Source: JAYRGC01 sp041908065
GTDB lineage: Bacteria > Pseudomonadota > Alphaproteobacteria > UBA9219
NCBI GenBank assembly: GCA_041908065.1
Contig: JAYRGC010000070.1
Coordinates: 1 to 64,000 of the forward strand
DNA length: 64,000 nt
Reading direction: 5' to 3'
Made by a program: the position numbers and the translations under genes. The notes under the pieces were generated by a model. It was given only the letters and a program-made list of their open reading frames with translations, was not told the DNA's origin and did no database searches. Of this stretch, positions 50,931 through 59,485 are shown piece by piece; position 1 is the stretch's first letter, and every line of letters begins with the position of its first letter.

Positions 50931-51659
50931 CTACAAACCGCAACCCATGCAACGCAGGCGGAACGGGATTGCTATGGAGTTGGTATTGTTATTGCGATTG
51001 CACCTTGTCATCGCGGTGGCGACCTGTACCGGAAACCGAACGGGCACACCATTTATTCCTATGGAGCTGGGCAACGCAGGATCCGGCCCATCGAATAAAC
51101 CATAACCGGATGGAGAATTATCATCGGGATTAGCCGTAAGCCTAGTAGCCAACTCCACGCACGCGCCACGGGGAAGGCCGTCCAACATGATGCAGAAACT
51201 TTGTTTTCGCGCGGAGAAACTTTGTTTTCGCGCGGGATCTCGCATGTCAACCGGGTTAGCCGGGCAATTTCTACCCCCCCCCGGCCTATTATCATCAATC
51301 TGAAAATTACCCCCCCATGGATTTTGAAGCGTATAGGGTGGACCGGACGCCCTGTTGGAAACGAGTTCCAAGGGAATGGTGTGAGTTATCACAAGGGTAT
51401 TGGTTAAATTAACTGCATTTCCATTGGCGTTATTTCCATTTAAATTGATGTCCCCTAGACTTCCATAATGTTTCCGTATCTCATGCACCACCTGCTCGAC
51501 CTGCGCCACGGCGCGTTCGACGCGGGCTTTTTCCATCTCCATATTGGTGATGCTCCAGATTCCGGCGATTATGAAAGACGCGACCGCCAGCACGACCGCC
51601 ATCTCGATCATGGTGTAGCCGGAGCGGCGGCTATCGCATCCTAAACGATATGCTGACAT
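50931..51659 (-). CDS. Type IVb prepilin-like protein with repeat tracts
   Basis: The 242-residue protein has a type III (prepilin) signal: RRSG then YTMIEMAVVLAVASFIIAGI, with Gly14 at -1 and Glu at +5. The C-terminal half is Cys-containing and low in order. Its gene holds a perfect 21-bp tandem duplication (51194-51235) that repeats ARKQSFS in the protein, and a G9 run on the coding strand (51274-51282). It starts within the end of the first prepilin gene (29-bp overlap). It could be a minor pilin or a PilV-like tip adhesin; no shufflon is seen. Confidence 0.78.
   Translation of the reverse strand: MSAYRLGCDSRRSGYTMIEMAVVLAVASFIIAGIWSITNMEMEKARVERAVAQVEQVVHEIRKHYGSLGDINLNGNNANGNAVNLTNTLVITHTIPLELVSNRASGPPYTLQNPWGGNFQIDDNRPGGGRNCPANPVDMRDPARKQSFSARKQSFCIMLDGLPRGACVELATRLTANPDDNSPSGYGLFDGPDPALPSSIGINGVPVRFPVQVATAMTRCNRNNNTNSIAIPFRLRCMGCGL
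51194..51235. repeat. Perfect 21-bp tandem duplication in a prepilin gene
   Basis: AGAAACTTTGTTTTCGCGCG plus G occurs twice without change at 51194-51214 and 51215-51235. The unit is a multiple of three, so the duplication adds seven residues and keeps the reading frame. Confidence 0.95.
51274..51282 (-). repeat. G9 homopolymer in a prepilin gene
   Basis: Nine C on the plus strand are nine G in the coding strand and encode Pro-Gly-Gly-Gly. A second run of seven C lies near 51309. Such runs are prone to slipped-strand change and could switch the pilin on or off. Confidence 0.85.
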
Positions 51660-52236
51660 TGTTGTTGTTCCCTGCGGCGTTACACCATGCGGATGCCGTG
51701 GTGGCACTTAGTGGCAGCGGGACCGCGCCGCCCGGATTGGCTATGTTGTTAAGATCGATTGTGACATTTCCTCCGGGGGCGGTCACCGTGAAAATTCCCG
51801 CCTCCTCCGACAGCACCGGAAGATATATCAAAAGATTAGCGCATTTCTGCTTGTCCAAGCCGTTGAAGTTGAAGCGGACAAATGTTCTGACTTGGGGTTC
51901 GGTTCCAATCCTTATGCCGTCGACGGAAAAAGCCCCGCCCATCAAATGGGTGTAATTGCCGTTACTTACCCTCATCTCGACCGGTATCATTCCTTGGGTA
52001 AAAAGCGCGTTGGTTATATTGTTTTGGGTAGCCGGGGGCTGATACGTTCTGTTCCGCATGTCCTGCACCATTTCCCACATCTGCTGGTACACGCTGTAGG
52101 TCTGGTAATTTCGCCATGCCGCAGCGGCGGCCACCCATCCGGCGCTGATGACCAAAGTCGATATGCCCAAGGCTATCGCCGCTTCGGTTAGCGTGAACCC
52201 GCGTCTTCCGCTGCGTCTTTTGCCTATAACCATCAT
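51631..52236 (-). CDS. Type IVb prepilin (PilS-like)
   Basis: The 201-residue protein has the prepilin signal GRRG then FTLTEAAIALGISTLVISAGW (Gly13 at -1, Glu at +5), followed by the long N-terminal helix (NYQTYSVYQQMWEMVQDMRN). Two C-terminal cysteines (KCANL, SAWCNAAG) could make the usual D-region disulfide. Its position directly after the PilR-like gene matches pilS in R64-type clusters, so it is the likely major pilin. Confidence 0.85.
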   Translation of the reverse strand: MMVIGKRRSGRRGFTLTEAAIALGISTLVISAGWVAAAAAWRNYQTYSVYQQMWEMVQDMRNRTYQPPATQNNITNALFTQGMIPVEMRVSNGNYTHLMGGAFSVDGIRIGTEPQVRTFVRFNFNGLDKQKCANLLIYLPVLSEEAGIFTVTAPGGNVTIDLNNIANPGGAVPLPLSATTASAWCNAAGNNNNVSISFRMR

Positions 52237-52239
52237 GCG

Positions 52240-53349
52240 TCACATGCCCATTCCGCCGCCCATGCCACCGCCGCGAGACACTTCGGTAACGACGTCGAAA
52301 ACCGAAAGCATCGTCCACGCGATGGTAGCGCCCACGACCATCAAACCGACGTTGCGAGCTACGACGGCCTGATCCTTAAGCTCGTCTATCTGGTCGCGAA
52401 TCCATTCGTTGGCCACCTGTTCGATCACGCCGCCGACGTCGGCGCGTTCGGAGAGAATTTCCAAATCCACCGCCACGCCCGGATCGGGAAACCCGTAATC
52501 GCCCACCCGCAAGGCCTCGCCGAGATTGCGTCCGCGCAAAACCTCCTGCCGCGCCGAGTATATGCGCTCGCGCAGCCACGGGGTAGCCTGTTCCTCTAAA
52601 ATCTCAAGGGAACGCTTGAGAGGAACCTGCGCCCCCAGCAACGCCGAAAGCCCCAGCAGAAAGCTGCTGCCCTGCAGGACGCGATACCACGACCACGGCG
52701 GAAAGCGATCCAGCTTGACCCTCAGCCTGCCGCGCCAAAGCGGCAGCGTCACGGTTATTAGAAACACTATTCCGATTAGCACGGCCACCACCACCAAGCC
52801 CCATTCGGCTAGAAAATCCGACACGGCGGCGACGTTGCCCATCTTGGCCATGACCTGCGGAGGGGCGGTTTTCTTCATGTTCTGGATCAGGTTGACGCCG
52901 AACATGTACAAGACGAAGCCGACCAGCACCACCATGAAGCCCGGGTAGGAAACCGCATAGGACACGGCGGCGCGCATTTCCCGCGTGCGTTCGCCCATAG
53001 CCTGTATCGAGGCGAAAGCCTTGGCCATGGTTCCGGATTCTTCTCCGGCGCGGATCATGTACAGCTCGGCCGGAGGGACCCAGCCCTCCATCGATTCCGC
53101 CAAGCCTTTTCCGGCGCGATCCTTCAAAAACCACTCGCGGATCGCCAACGCGGCTATGCGGCGGGGATAACGTCCCATTTCCGAAGCGTTCTGATATAGG
53201 CGGTCGAGCGCGCTCGACAACGCTTCGTTCATCCGCAACATGCCTTCCAGCTTGCGGTATATCCTGTACCGGATCTTGCGGTTGTGCCTGAATTGGAGCT
53301 GGTTGAACGACCGCTCCAGATCGTCAAGGTTGAAACTTTCCAAACTCAT
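52240..53349 (-). CDS. Type IV pilus inner-membrane platform protein (PilR/T2SF)
   Basis: The 369-residue protein has two T2SF/GspF domains with three main membrane helices (about 135-155, 185-205, 335-355). GKGLAESMEGWVPPAELYMI and GRNLGEALRVGDYGFPDPGV are the repeated T2SF loops. It anchors the pilus motor. The C terminus is Gly/Met-rich (GGGMGGGMGM). Its start overlaps the ATPase stop by 4 bp. Confidence 0.9.
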   Translation of the reverse strand: MSLESFNLDDLERSFNQLQFRHNRKIRYRIYRKLEGMLRMNEALSSALDRLYQNASEMGRYPRRIAALAIREWFLKDRAGKGLAESMEGWVPPAELYMIRAGEESGTMAKAFASIQAMGERTREMRAAVSYAVSYPGFMVVLVGFVLYMFGVNLIQNMKKTAPPQVMAKMGNVAAVSDFLAEWGLVVVAVLIGIVFLITVTLPLWRGRLRVKLDRFPPWSWYRVLQGSSFLLGLSALLGAQVPLKRSLEILEEQATPWLRERIYSARQEVLRGRNLGEALRVGDYGFPDPGVAVDLEILSERADVGGVIEQVANEWIRDQIDELKDQAVVARNVGLMVVGATIAWTMLSVFDVVTEVSRGGGMGGGMGM

Positions 53350-55424
53350 GCCATCGCCCCTAACCGCTGCTCGACTTCCATGACTTCTTTAATGCGCGCC
53401 AACGGCCCCACTTCGAACTCGGCGTCTTGCGGAGACACTTCCCCGCGCCGTATCTTCTCCAGCGCGTGCCACCCCATGGTAACGCCGTTCATCTCGTGTG
53501 GCGATAGCCAATAATTGCTGGCGTCCTCAAAATGGTTTTCCTGCAGCATTTCCATTAACTTTTGGTCGGTCTCTATCACTTCGGCGCACACCGTGCGTCC
53601 GGAACGGCCTTTGTAGCAATGCTGGCAACCCTCGGTATTGGCCACATAAACGTTCCGCATATCCGGTTCAGACAACCGGTCGTAAAGCGACGACTTGCCG
53701 CCACCCGCCTTGCTGCGCGAGGCGTCCATGATAGCCAATCCGGCGCGGGTACGACGAGCCAATTCCTTGTAAGTCGGCCCCATGTCCGATACAGCCGTCG
53801 ACAGCGATATGCGACAATTAGGGCAAACCCCGCGCAGCAGCCTTTGACAGATCATGCCGCGCAGAAGATGGTGGTCGTAAACCAGATAAGGCTCGATGCC
53901 TATGTCGCGCAAACGCTGAGGAATGGCCAAAGCCGAATAAACGTGGGTGGTCGTGTAAACCTGTCGTCCCGTCAGGGCCAAGCGAAAGGCGAATTTGGCG
54001 GTTTGAATGTCGCGCACCTCGCCCAGCATGACGATGTCGGGATCGAGGCGCAGGGCGCAGCGCATGATTTCCAAAAATGATTTTTCGCGCTGCTCGTCCT
54101 TGACCGAGGCCGAAACGCCCACTTGCCTCGCGCCGACCACGCCGCCTTCTGGAGGATCCTCGACCATAAGACAGTTCAGCTGCATGTTGGTTTCGGCCAT
54201 GCGCCGGTTCAAAGTGACGCGCAAGGTCGTGGTCTTGCCTTGGTTGACGGGACCAGCGAACACGCGCATGCCGCCGGGCAGGGCGCGCAGGCTTTGGATG
54301 ACGCGAAGCTGCTCTTGCGAAAAGCCCAGCGAATCCACGTCGGTCATTATGAAGTTTTCGCCGAACAGATGCGATGAATCGTATTGAAGCCGCATGTCCA
54401 GATAACGACCGCCGTCCGCCAATGGAACCCATTGGCAGCGAACGCTTATGACCCCGTTGGGAAGAGACAGGGAATCCCGCCCCTTGCTGGCGGCGGAAAG
54501 CATCGCCGCTTGAGGTTCCTGCCAGTTGGCCGTGGCCCCGGACTGCCCCACCGAATGGGAGTAGATAGAGGAAAGCATTTCTTCGCCTTCCTTTTGCGTC
54601 CACGTCTCCCACAGACGCATCGCTCCGTCGATGCGGAACTCTATTCTGGTGCGGCCCTCGCTGGCCTCGATGTGAATATCGTTGGCTCCCACCTGAACCG
54701 CGCGTTCAAGGGTTTCGGTTATCCTTCTTCTGACCGAGTTTTCATCCAGCCGCGCCGTAACCTGCTTGCGGTTAGCGTACATGTACGCTTGCCGGATAAT
54801 GTTAGGCGTGACGTAACGAGGGGGATCGAGACGATGCCCCTGCCTCTGCGCGGCTTGGGCGACCGAAGTCACCAGCGGCGAGTTGCGGTGCGACGCGCTG
54901 ACCAGCCACATGCCGTTGTCGAACAGGGCGCAAAGATTGCGGGATTCCTCGGGTATCTTCAACGCCCCGCCTTCGGCTGTCAGCAGTTCGCCGGAAAATG
55001 ACATCCCGCCCGCTAAGGCTAGGCTTCTTTCGTCCTCCACCTTTAATTCGTTAGTGCCGGAAATCTTGGCTTGGGGTGAATTGCTGCTCCCCTCGCCGCC
55101 GCTTTTACCCGAACCGGAGGAAGCCTCGGGCTTCTCTGCGCCTTCGTTCGAGTCGGCTGAGCGTTCTTGCCCGCTTTTATCCGCCGCCGCAGCCACTGTG
55201 GTCGCCGCCACAAGGCTGGTCGGTTTGGCATGTTGCTTTTGATAGGCGTCTCGCACCTGCTTGGCATTGGCAGCGGAAGTCTCCGCCGCTTGTTTGCGCT
55301 CTTCCTCGGTTTTAGGTTTGCGAGGCGGCGGCAGCGGGGCTTCGGGAGGAATAGATCCCCCTCCTCGCAAAGCCGCGTTCAGCTTTTCGCCTATGTCGGA
55401 TATTATGCTCAAGGCGGCACCCAA
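53346..55424 (-). CDS. Type IVb pilus assembly ATPase (PilQ/GspE-type)
   Basis: The 692-residue secretion ATPase has a long disordered N terminus (Lys/Ala/Pro-rich to about 130), then the T2SE domain. The P-loop is GPVNQGKT (391-398, Lys397), less usual than GPTGSGKT but consistent. The Asp box is LMVEDPPEG and Walker B is DPDIVMLGEVRD; these are followed by the His box TTTHVYSA and a zinc tetracysteine CPNC...CQHC. It should power pilus extension. The start is uncertain: TTG 55424 has no clear ribosome site; a later TTG at 55412 is possible. A family A element separates it from pilP upstream. Confidence 0.9.
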   Translation of the reverse strand: MGAALSIISDIGEKLNAALRGGGSIPPEAPLPPPRKPKTEEERKQAAETSAANAKQVRDAYQKQHAKPTSLVAATTVAAAADKSGQERSADSNEGAEKPEASSGSGKSGGEGSSNSPQAKISGTNELKVEDERSLALAGGMSFSGELLTAEGGALKIPEESRNLCALFDNGMWLVSASHRNSPLVTSVAQAAQRQGHRLDPPRYVTPNIIRQAYMYANRKQVTARLDENSVRRRITETLERAVQVGANDIHIEASEGRTRIEFRIDGAMRLWETWTQKEGEEMLSSIYSHSVGQSGATANWQEPQAAMLSAASKGRDSLSLPNGVISVRCQWVPLADGGRYLDMRLQYDSSHLFGENFIMTDVDSLGFSQEQLRVIQSLRALPGGMRVFAGPVNQGKTTTLRVTLNRRMAETNMQLNCLMVEDPPEGGVVGARQVGVSASVKDEQREKSFLEIMRCALRLDPDIVMLGEVRDIQTAKFAFRLALTGRQVYTTTHVYSALAIPQRLRDIGIEPYLVYDHHLLRGMICQRLLRGVCPNCRISLSTAVSDMGPTYKELARRTRAGLAIMDASRSKAGGGKSSLYDRLSEPDMRNVYVANTEGCQHCYKGRSGRTVCAEVIETDQKLMEMLQENHFEDASNYWLSPHEMNGVTMGWHALEKIRRGEVSPQDAEFEVGPLARIKEVMEVEQRLGAMA

Positions 55425-55544
55425 GAAATCAATACAACCACGACCAGCATATCATCCCCTAGCGGGATAAGCGCAATGCCGTCCTGCATCTTCCGATTAA
55501 AAACACACTAATTGGTTAACATTCTCGATGGCCACAAAAAAATT

Positions 55545-55802
55545 GGCTCTTTCTGAAAACCGGTGGGCAAGAAATCTCTGGCTCTTACGCAAAACTGGTG
55601 GGAAAAAGAGCCGTGCGAGGTTACAGCCAAAGGCTGTCTGCGAGCCGCCACCCTTTGGTTTGGACAGCGTTAACGCTGTCGGGCGGCGAAGCAATCCAGG
55701 CCTTATGGAGCAACGGCACTGGATTGCTTCGCGTCGCAAGGGCGACGCTCGCAATGACGTCGCTTGCTATGCAAAATTATCCACCCGTTTTGGGCAAGAG
55801 CC
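55545..55802. mobile_element. Family A element inside the pilus operon
   Basis: Two left ends in tandem are seen (GGCTCTTTCTGAAAACCGGT at 55545 and GGCTCTTACGCAAAACTGGT at 55580), and one right end (CACCCGTTTTGGGCAAGAGCC, to 55802), with the usual hairpin core and CAGCGTTAACGCTG between. AGAAATC occurs just before the second left end and just after the right end, a possible imperfect target duplication. It fills most of the 416-bp gap between pilP and pilQ; no gene is in the gap. Confidence 0.8.
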
Positions 55803-55840
55803 AGAAATCCAGACAGAGTCCGTGTCTATTCCTTTGGTGA

Positions 55841-56656
55841 TTATTTGGAGGAACCGAACACAGTGTTGACGTCCTTGACGCGAATCACTCTTTCGTCACG
55901 GGAGGACGAAGAACAGCTGCTCTTGGATTTTTTGCCCTTCTTGGACTTTTTACCATCGGAAGATTCGGAACAGTTGGATAAAGAACTGTCGCCGCCCTTC
56001 GATTTGGCCAAAGTTATTCCATAGCTGTTCACGGAAACCACCGTGCTGCCATCGGAAATTTTGTCTCCTTCGCGAACGCTGACATGCTTTTCGCTGTCGC
56101 CAACGCGAATGATGGCGCGGTAATTGCCTCGGGCTCCCACGACGCGCTCGACCACCACGTCTTCCTGCGGCTTTTCAATCGGCGGAGGCGGAGGCTGCAT
56201 CGCCGCCGGAGGCATCATACCCATCTGCGGCGGGGCAAGCGCGCTGGCCGGTATGGCGGGTATGGTTTTTTCTTCTCGTTCGCGGCGGATCTGATCCAAC
56301 TCGCTGATCCGCTTTTCCAGATCGATAAGAAGATCCATCTTGGCGACAGCCTCGCGAGCGCGGTTCATGTCCTCGACATTAACTTTGTCGGAAGAAGTTC
56401 CAAGCTGCTTAACCAGCCCGCTAACCGATTCAGGAACCTTGGGATCGCCTTCTTTTTTATCCAAAGCGGACGAAGATATGCCAATTCCCGAAGCGGCATC
56501 GACCGTTGGTTGAACCTCGGGCGACTGCGGCATCACCGGAAAATCCTGTGGAACCGCGGCGGCGTCTTGCGCTGATACCGGAAGCGAGCCAAAAGCAGCG
56601 GCTCCCAAAGCCGCGAAAGCTACGGCGGCGGCGAAATTTCTAGCGACGGTTTTCAT
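55841..56656 (-). CDS. Type IV pilus biogenesis protein PilP-like
   Basis: The 271-residue protein has a signal peptide (AAVAFAALGAAAFGSLPVSA), a helical part with Asp/Lys-rich segments, a Pro-rich linker and a C-terminal PilP domain (RAIIRVGDSEKHVSVREGDK, VVSVNSYGITLAKS). Low-complexity Ser/Lys (KKSKKGKKSKSSCSSSS) follows. PilP-type periplasmic proteins bridge the secretin and inner-membrane platform. GGGGG precedes the ATG; it overlaps pilO by 17 bp. Confidence 0.83.
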   Translation of the reverse strand: MKTVARNFAAAVAFAALGAAAFGSLPVSAQDAAAVPQDFPVMPQSPEVQPTVDAASGIGISSSALDKKEGDPKVPESVSGLVKQLGTSSDKVNVEDMNRAREAVAKMDLLIDLEKRISELDQIRREREEKTIPAIPASALAPPQMGMMPPAAMQPPPPPIEKPQEDVVVERVVGARGNYRAIIRVGDSEKHVSVREGDKISDGSTVVSVNSYGITLAKSKGGDSSLSNCSESSDGKKSKKGKKSKSSCSSSSRDERVIRVKDVNTVFGSSK

Positions 56657-57896
56657 AAATTACCCCCTCGATGTTCCATCCACCCCCAGGATTTAATGTC
56701 AGAGAGTTTAACACGACCCCGGGCAAATCGGCAAAGAAAGTGGACAATGTCCATGGTAAAACAGGGGCGTTCATGGTGAACGACATCCTTATCCACGGCA
56801 CTGGCGGCGGATTCCACGGACCGTTATATCCGGGCGGTGGCGGCGGCGGCGGATCGTCAGGAACGCGATTCAACGTGGCCGGCCAGTTTTCGAGCAAGTA
56901 CTTGCGGGTAACGTCGACCGGATCGGCAAGTTCCTCGTGGCCGCGATCGGAAATTGTCGGAAGCACGAAACTTTGGGTGGCATCTGTTCCCAGATCAGAT
57001 ATGACGAAGTCGGGCGGCGGCGAAGAAAATCCGCCAGCGCGATCCCATTTTGTCGTGGCCGACGCGCCTACGCATTTAACCTCGGACAACCGCCATCCAG
57101 CTACCGCCAACGGTATTTTATTTAAAATCTTATTGCAGGCGGAAACGAACTCCAGCGGGGCGGGGCGTTTCTCCCATGTGCGCTCGGGGACGGGATATGG
57201 CGGGGGTTGACCGGCTATGCCTTGTCCGGCCTGACGCGCCAATTCTTGGGCGCGTTGCAAAGCCTCCATCGCCTGAAGTCTTTCCGCTTCTTCGCGTGCC
57301 TTTTTCTCCTGAATATACCAGCCGATAGACAAGGCCAGCAAAAGCCCTAATCCGCCCACAAGCAGAACCAGCTTCATCTCCTTGGACAAAGCCACTTGCC
57401 GCAGCCTAACGTCAGCGCGGTCGTTGAGCAACAGGCTTACCGGAAGGGTGTCAGCCCCGGGCACTCCCCACGCCTCGGGCGCGTAGACGCGTTGTAGTCC
57501 GCCCAAAGCCATTTCCTGCAAGAGGCGATCGCGAGCTTCGGTTTCATCCTGGAAAAACTGGTCGCCGTCGGGAACAATGAGATCGTCGCGAACCACCACC
57601 ACCGCCACGCCCTCGCGGAGACGGAAAGCCCCCGCCCACGAGCCTGGCTGCTGGTTGGCGATGCAGGCCGCCAAAGCGGGCATTCCGCTTTTGTGTTCGC
57701 GTTGCGAGTGGCTGAGGCCGAATTGTGGGACCCGCCCGCTGCGATCGCCGCTGCGAACGGCATAGTAGTAGGCCTGCTGCCCGGGCTGTCTGGCCGCGTC
57801 CTTAGCCGCTTGCGCGACGCGCCCGCTGGGACTGTTTTCCCAGTACAAGCCGGAGGCGTACTGCCTTCGTCCTATGGTGACGATGCCTGAAGCCAT
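56640..57896 (-). CDS. Type IVb pilus protein PilO2-like
   Basis: The 418-residue protein begins MASGIVTIGRRQYASGLYW, as in PilO of R64-like thin-pilus clusters. It has an actin-like or cytoplasmic first half, one membrane helix (about 188-208, LVLLVGGLGLLLALSIGWYI), a helical linker and a periplasmic part with a Pro-rich PPPPPPPGYNGPW stretch. It probably aligns the inner-membrane complex with the secretin. The start overlaps the pilN stop by one base (TGATG). Confidence 0.8.
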   Translation of the reverse strand: MASGIVTIGRRQYASGLYWENSPSGRVAQAAKDAARQPGQQAYYYAVRSGDRSGRVPQFGLSHSQREHKSGMPALAACIANQQPGSWAGAFRLREGVAVVVVRDDLIVPDGDQFFQDETEARDRLLQEMALGGLQRVYAPEAWGVPGADTLPVSLLLNDRADVRLRQVALSKEMKLVLLVGGLGLLLALSIGWYIQEKKAREEAERLQAMEALQRAQELARQAGQGIAGQPPPYPVPERTWEKRPAPLEFVSACNKILNKIPLAVAGWRLSEVKCVGASATTKWDRAGGFSSPPPDFVISDLGTDATQSFVLPTISDRGHEELADPVDVTRKYLLENWPATLNRVPDDPPPPPPPGYNGPWNPPPVPWIRMSFTMNAPVLPWTLSTFFADLPGVVLNSLTLNPGGGWNIEGVIYENRR

Positions 57897-59485
57897 CAGT
57901 CACGCTCCGCGCGAGGAACTTCCAAAACCTGCGGCGTTATCGCCATAAACATCATGGAGTGGGTGAACGAGTCGTCATATCCACCACCCAACATGAAGTT
58001 GAAAGGACTGCCGACCCCCCGCGTATCCTGCGTATCCATCCTGTCGTCGTAACCGCCGATGAAAAGCGTCGAACCGCTTTTCAGCAACGCTTGCTGCACG
58101 AACACGCGGCTCGCTGTCTCAGGCAATTCCAACTCCGTCCCTTGAATGATAACCGGCTTGAAACCTAGCAGATCCGTCAGACTGAGCGAGTATTGAAGGA
58201 CTATGCGTCCGTCATCCAATAAACGCGGCGTCAACTGGAGGGAAAAGCCGTCACGCACCACGCCAGTAGTGACAGAAACGCTGGAGGAAGAACTTATCGA
58301 ACCAGTAGTATTCGTCAACGACGACACATAGGCGGTATCTTTGCCAATACGACGGGAAACCGGACGATTGTTCAACGTCGTCATCGGGAATTGCGCCATA
58401 CGACTGGTGTTGCCCAAGGTAGACAGGGCTGAGAACACGCCGTTGCGATTCTCGCTGGGGTTCAAGATGGCGATCGAAAGTTTTCCCGCCCCCGCGGTTG
58501 CCGCCGCCGCTGTGGTAGGGCTAGCGTACCTCGCGCCGAAATCCGACAACTTAGCCAAGGCGGTTTCAAACGCGAAGTCGAAGGTGACTTCATTACCCAA
58601 ATCGACGCGGTAGATTTCCACGTTTATGGCTATCTGCTTGGACAACCGCTTGTTTTCTTCCTCGATGAACTGCGCCACCACCCGCATCAATTCGGGCGTG
58701 GTGGTAACGGTGATGGTTCCGCTGGAGGGGGCCACCACGGCGTTGCCGACGCCACCCAACATGGAGGTGATGGTCTGACCCAATTCGTCCCAAACCTTGA
58801 TTTCAACGTTCATTTCCGCCGATTGCTGCAACGCGCTGGTGCTGCCGCCGCCGGAAGAACCGCCGCCGCCGGAGCCGCTCATCGATCCGCCGGAAGAACC
58901 AGAGCTTTCGTCTTCCTTCATACCGTCTTTGACACTTTGGGTGCCGGGCAGAGCCTCAATCGAGAACACGCGGGTTTCGTATCTGATGATAGATACCGAC
59001 GTGCCGTCGTAACGCCAACTGACGCCGAAATACCCCGACACCAGATCCAACAATCCCGACAAAGATCCCTCATAAGCAACCGGCATCCCCGCCTTGGGCG
59101 CGTCAGCGACCGCAGCCGTGTCGGCACCACCCGCCACCCTTATGGGCAATCCGGTTTGGCCGCCTATCGCCGAAGCTATTTCCTTAAGCGACATTGGATC
59201 GCCAGATACCAAGGCGACGCCGCGAGAAGTTTCGTATTTAGCAGGCAAGGGCAAACCGCGACGGAGACGCATCGAAGCGTTGCCAGCCCACACGCGATCA
59301 GTCACCACCAGCGGATTGTACGCCTTAGGAGGAGCCGGAACGCGGGATTCCTCGACCCCGCTCGCCACCCGCTGGGCGTTTTGATTTATCTTGTTATTCG
59401 TCTTGTCGACCGTACATCCCGCCAGCGCGACCGCCGAAGAGAGAACAAGAACCATCCGCTTGGAAACCATGGTCATCCCCATCAT
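57896..59485 (-). CDS. Type IVb pilus outer-membrane secretin (PilN-like lipoprotein)
   Basis: The 529-residue protein has a lipobox LSSAVALAGC (Cys24). Secretin N-terminal domains follow, with a Ser/Gly-rich linker (GSGGGGSSGGG) near 205-220. The secretin barrel core has MTTLNNRPVSRRIGKDTAYV, DGFSLQLTPRLLDDGRIVLQYS and SGSTLFIGGYDDR. It forms the outer-membrane pore for the pilus. The start couples to the preceding stop (TAATG); Met residues 1, 2, 4 and 6 are all possible starts. Confidence 0.88.
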   Translation of the reverse strand: MMGMTMVSKRMVLVLSSAVALAGCTVDKTNNKINQNAQRVASGVEESRVPAPPKAYNPLVVTDRVWAGNASMRLRRGLPLPAKYETSRGVALVSGDPMSLKEIASAIGGQTGLPIRVAGGADTAAVADAPKAGMPVAYEGSLSGLLDLVSGYFGVSWRYDGTSVSIIRYETRVFSIEALPGTQSVKDGMKEDESSGSSGGSMSGSGGGGSSGGGSTSALQQSAEMNVEIKVWDELGQTITSMLGGVGNAVVAPSSGTITVTTTPELMRVVAQFIEEENKRLSKQIAINVEIYRVDLGNEVTFDFAFETALAKLSDFGARYASPTTAAAATAGAGKLSIAILNPSENRNGVFSALSTLGNTSRMAQFPMTTLNNRPVSRRIGKDTAYVSSLTNTTGSISSSSSVSVTTGVVRDGFSLQLTPRLLDDGRIVLQYSLSLTDLLGFKPVIIQGTELELPETASRVFVQQALLKSGSTLFIGGYDDRMDTQDTRGVGSPFNFMLGGGYDDSFTHSMMFMAITPQVLEVPRAERD

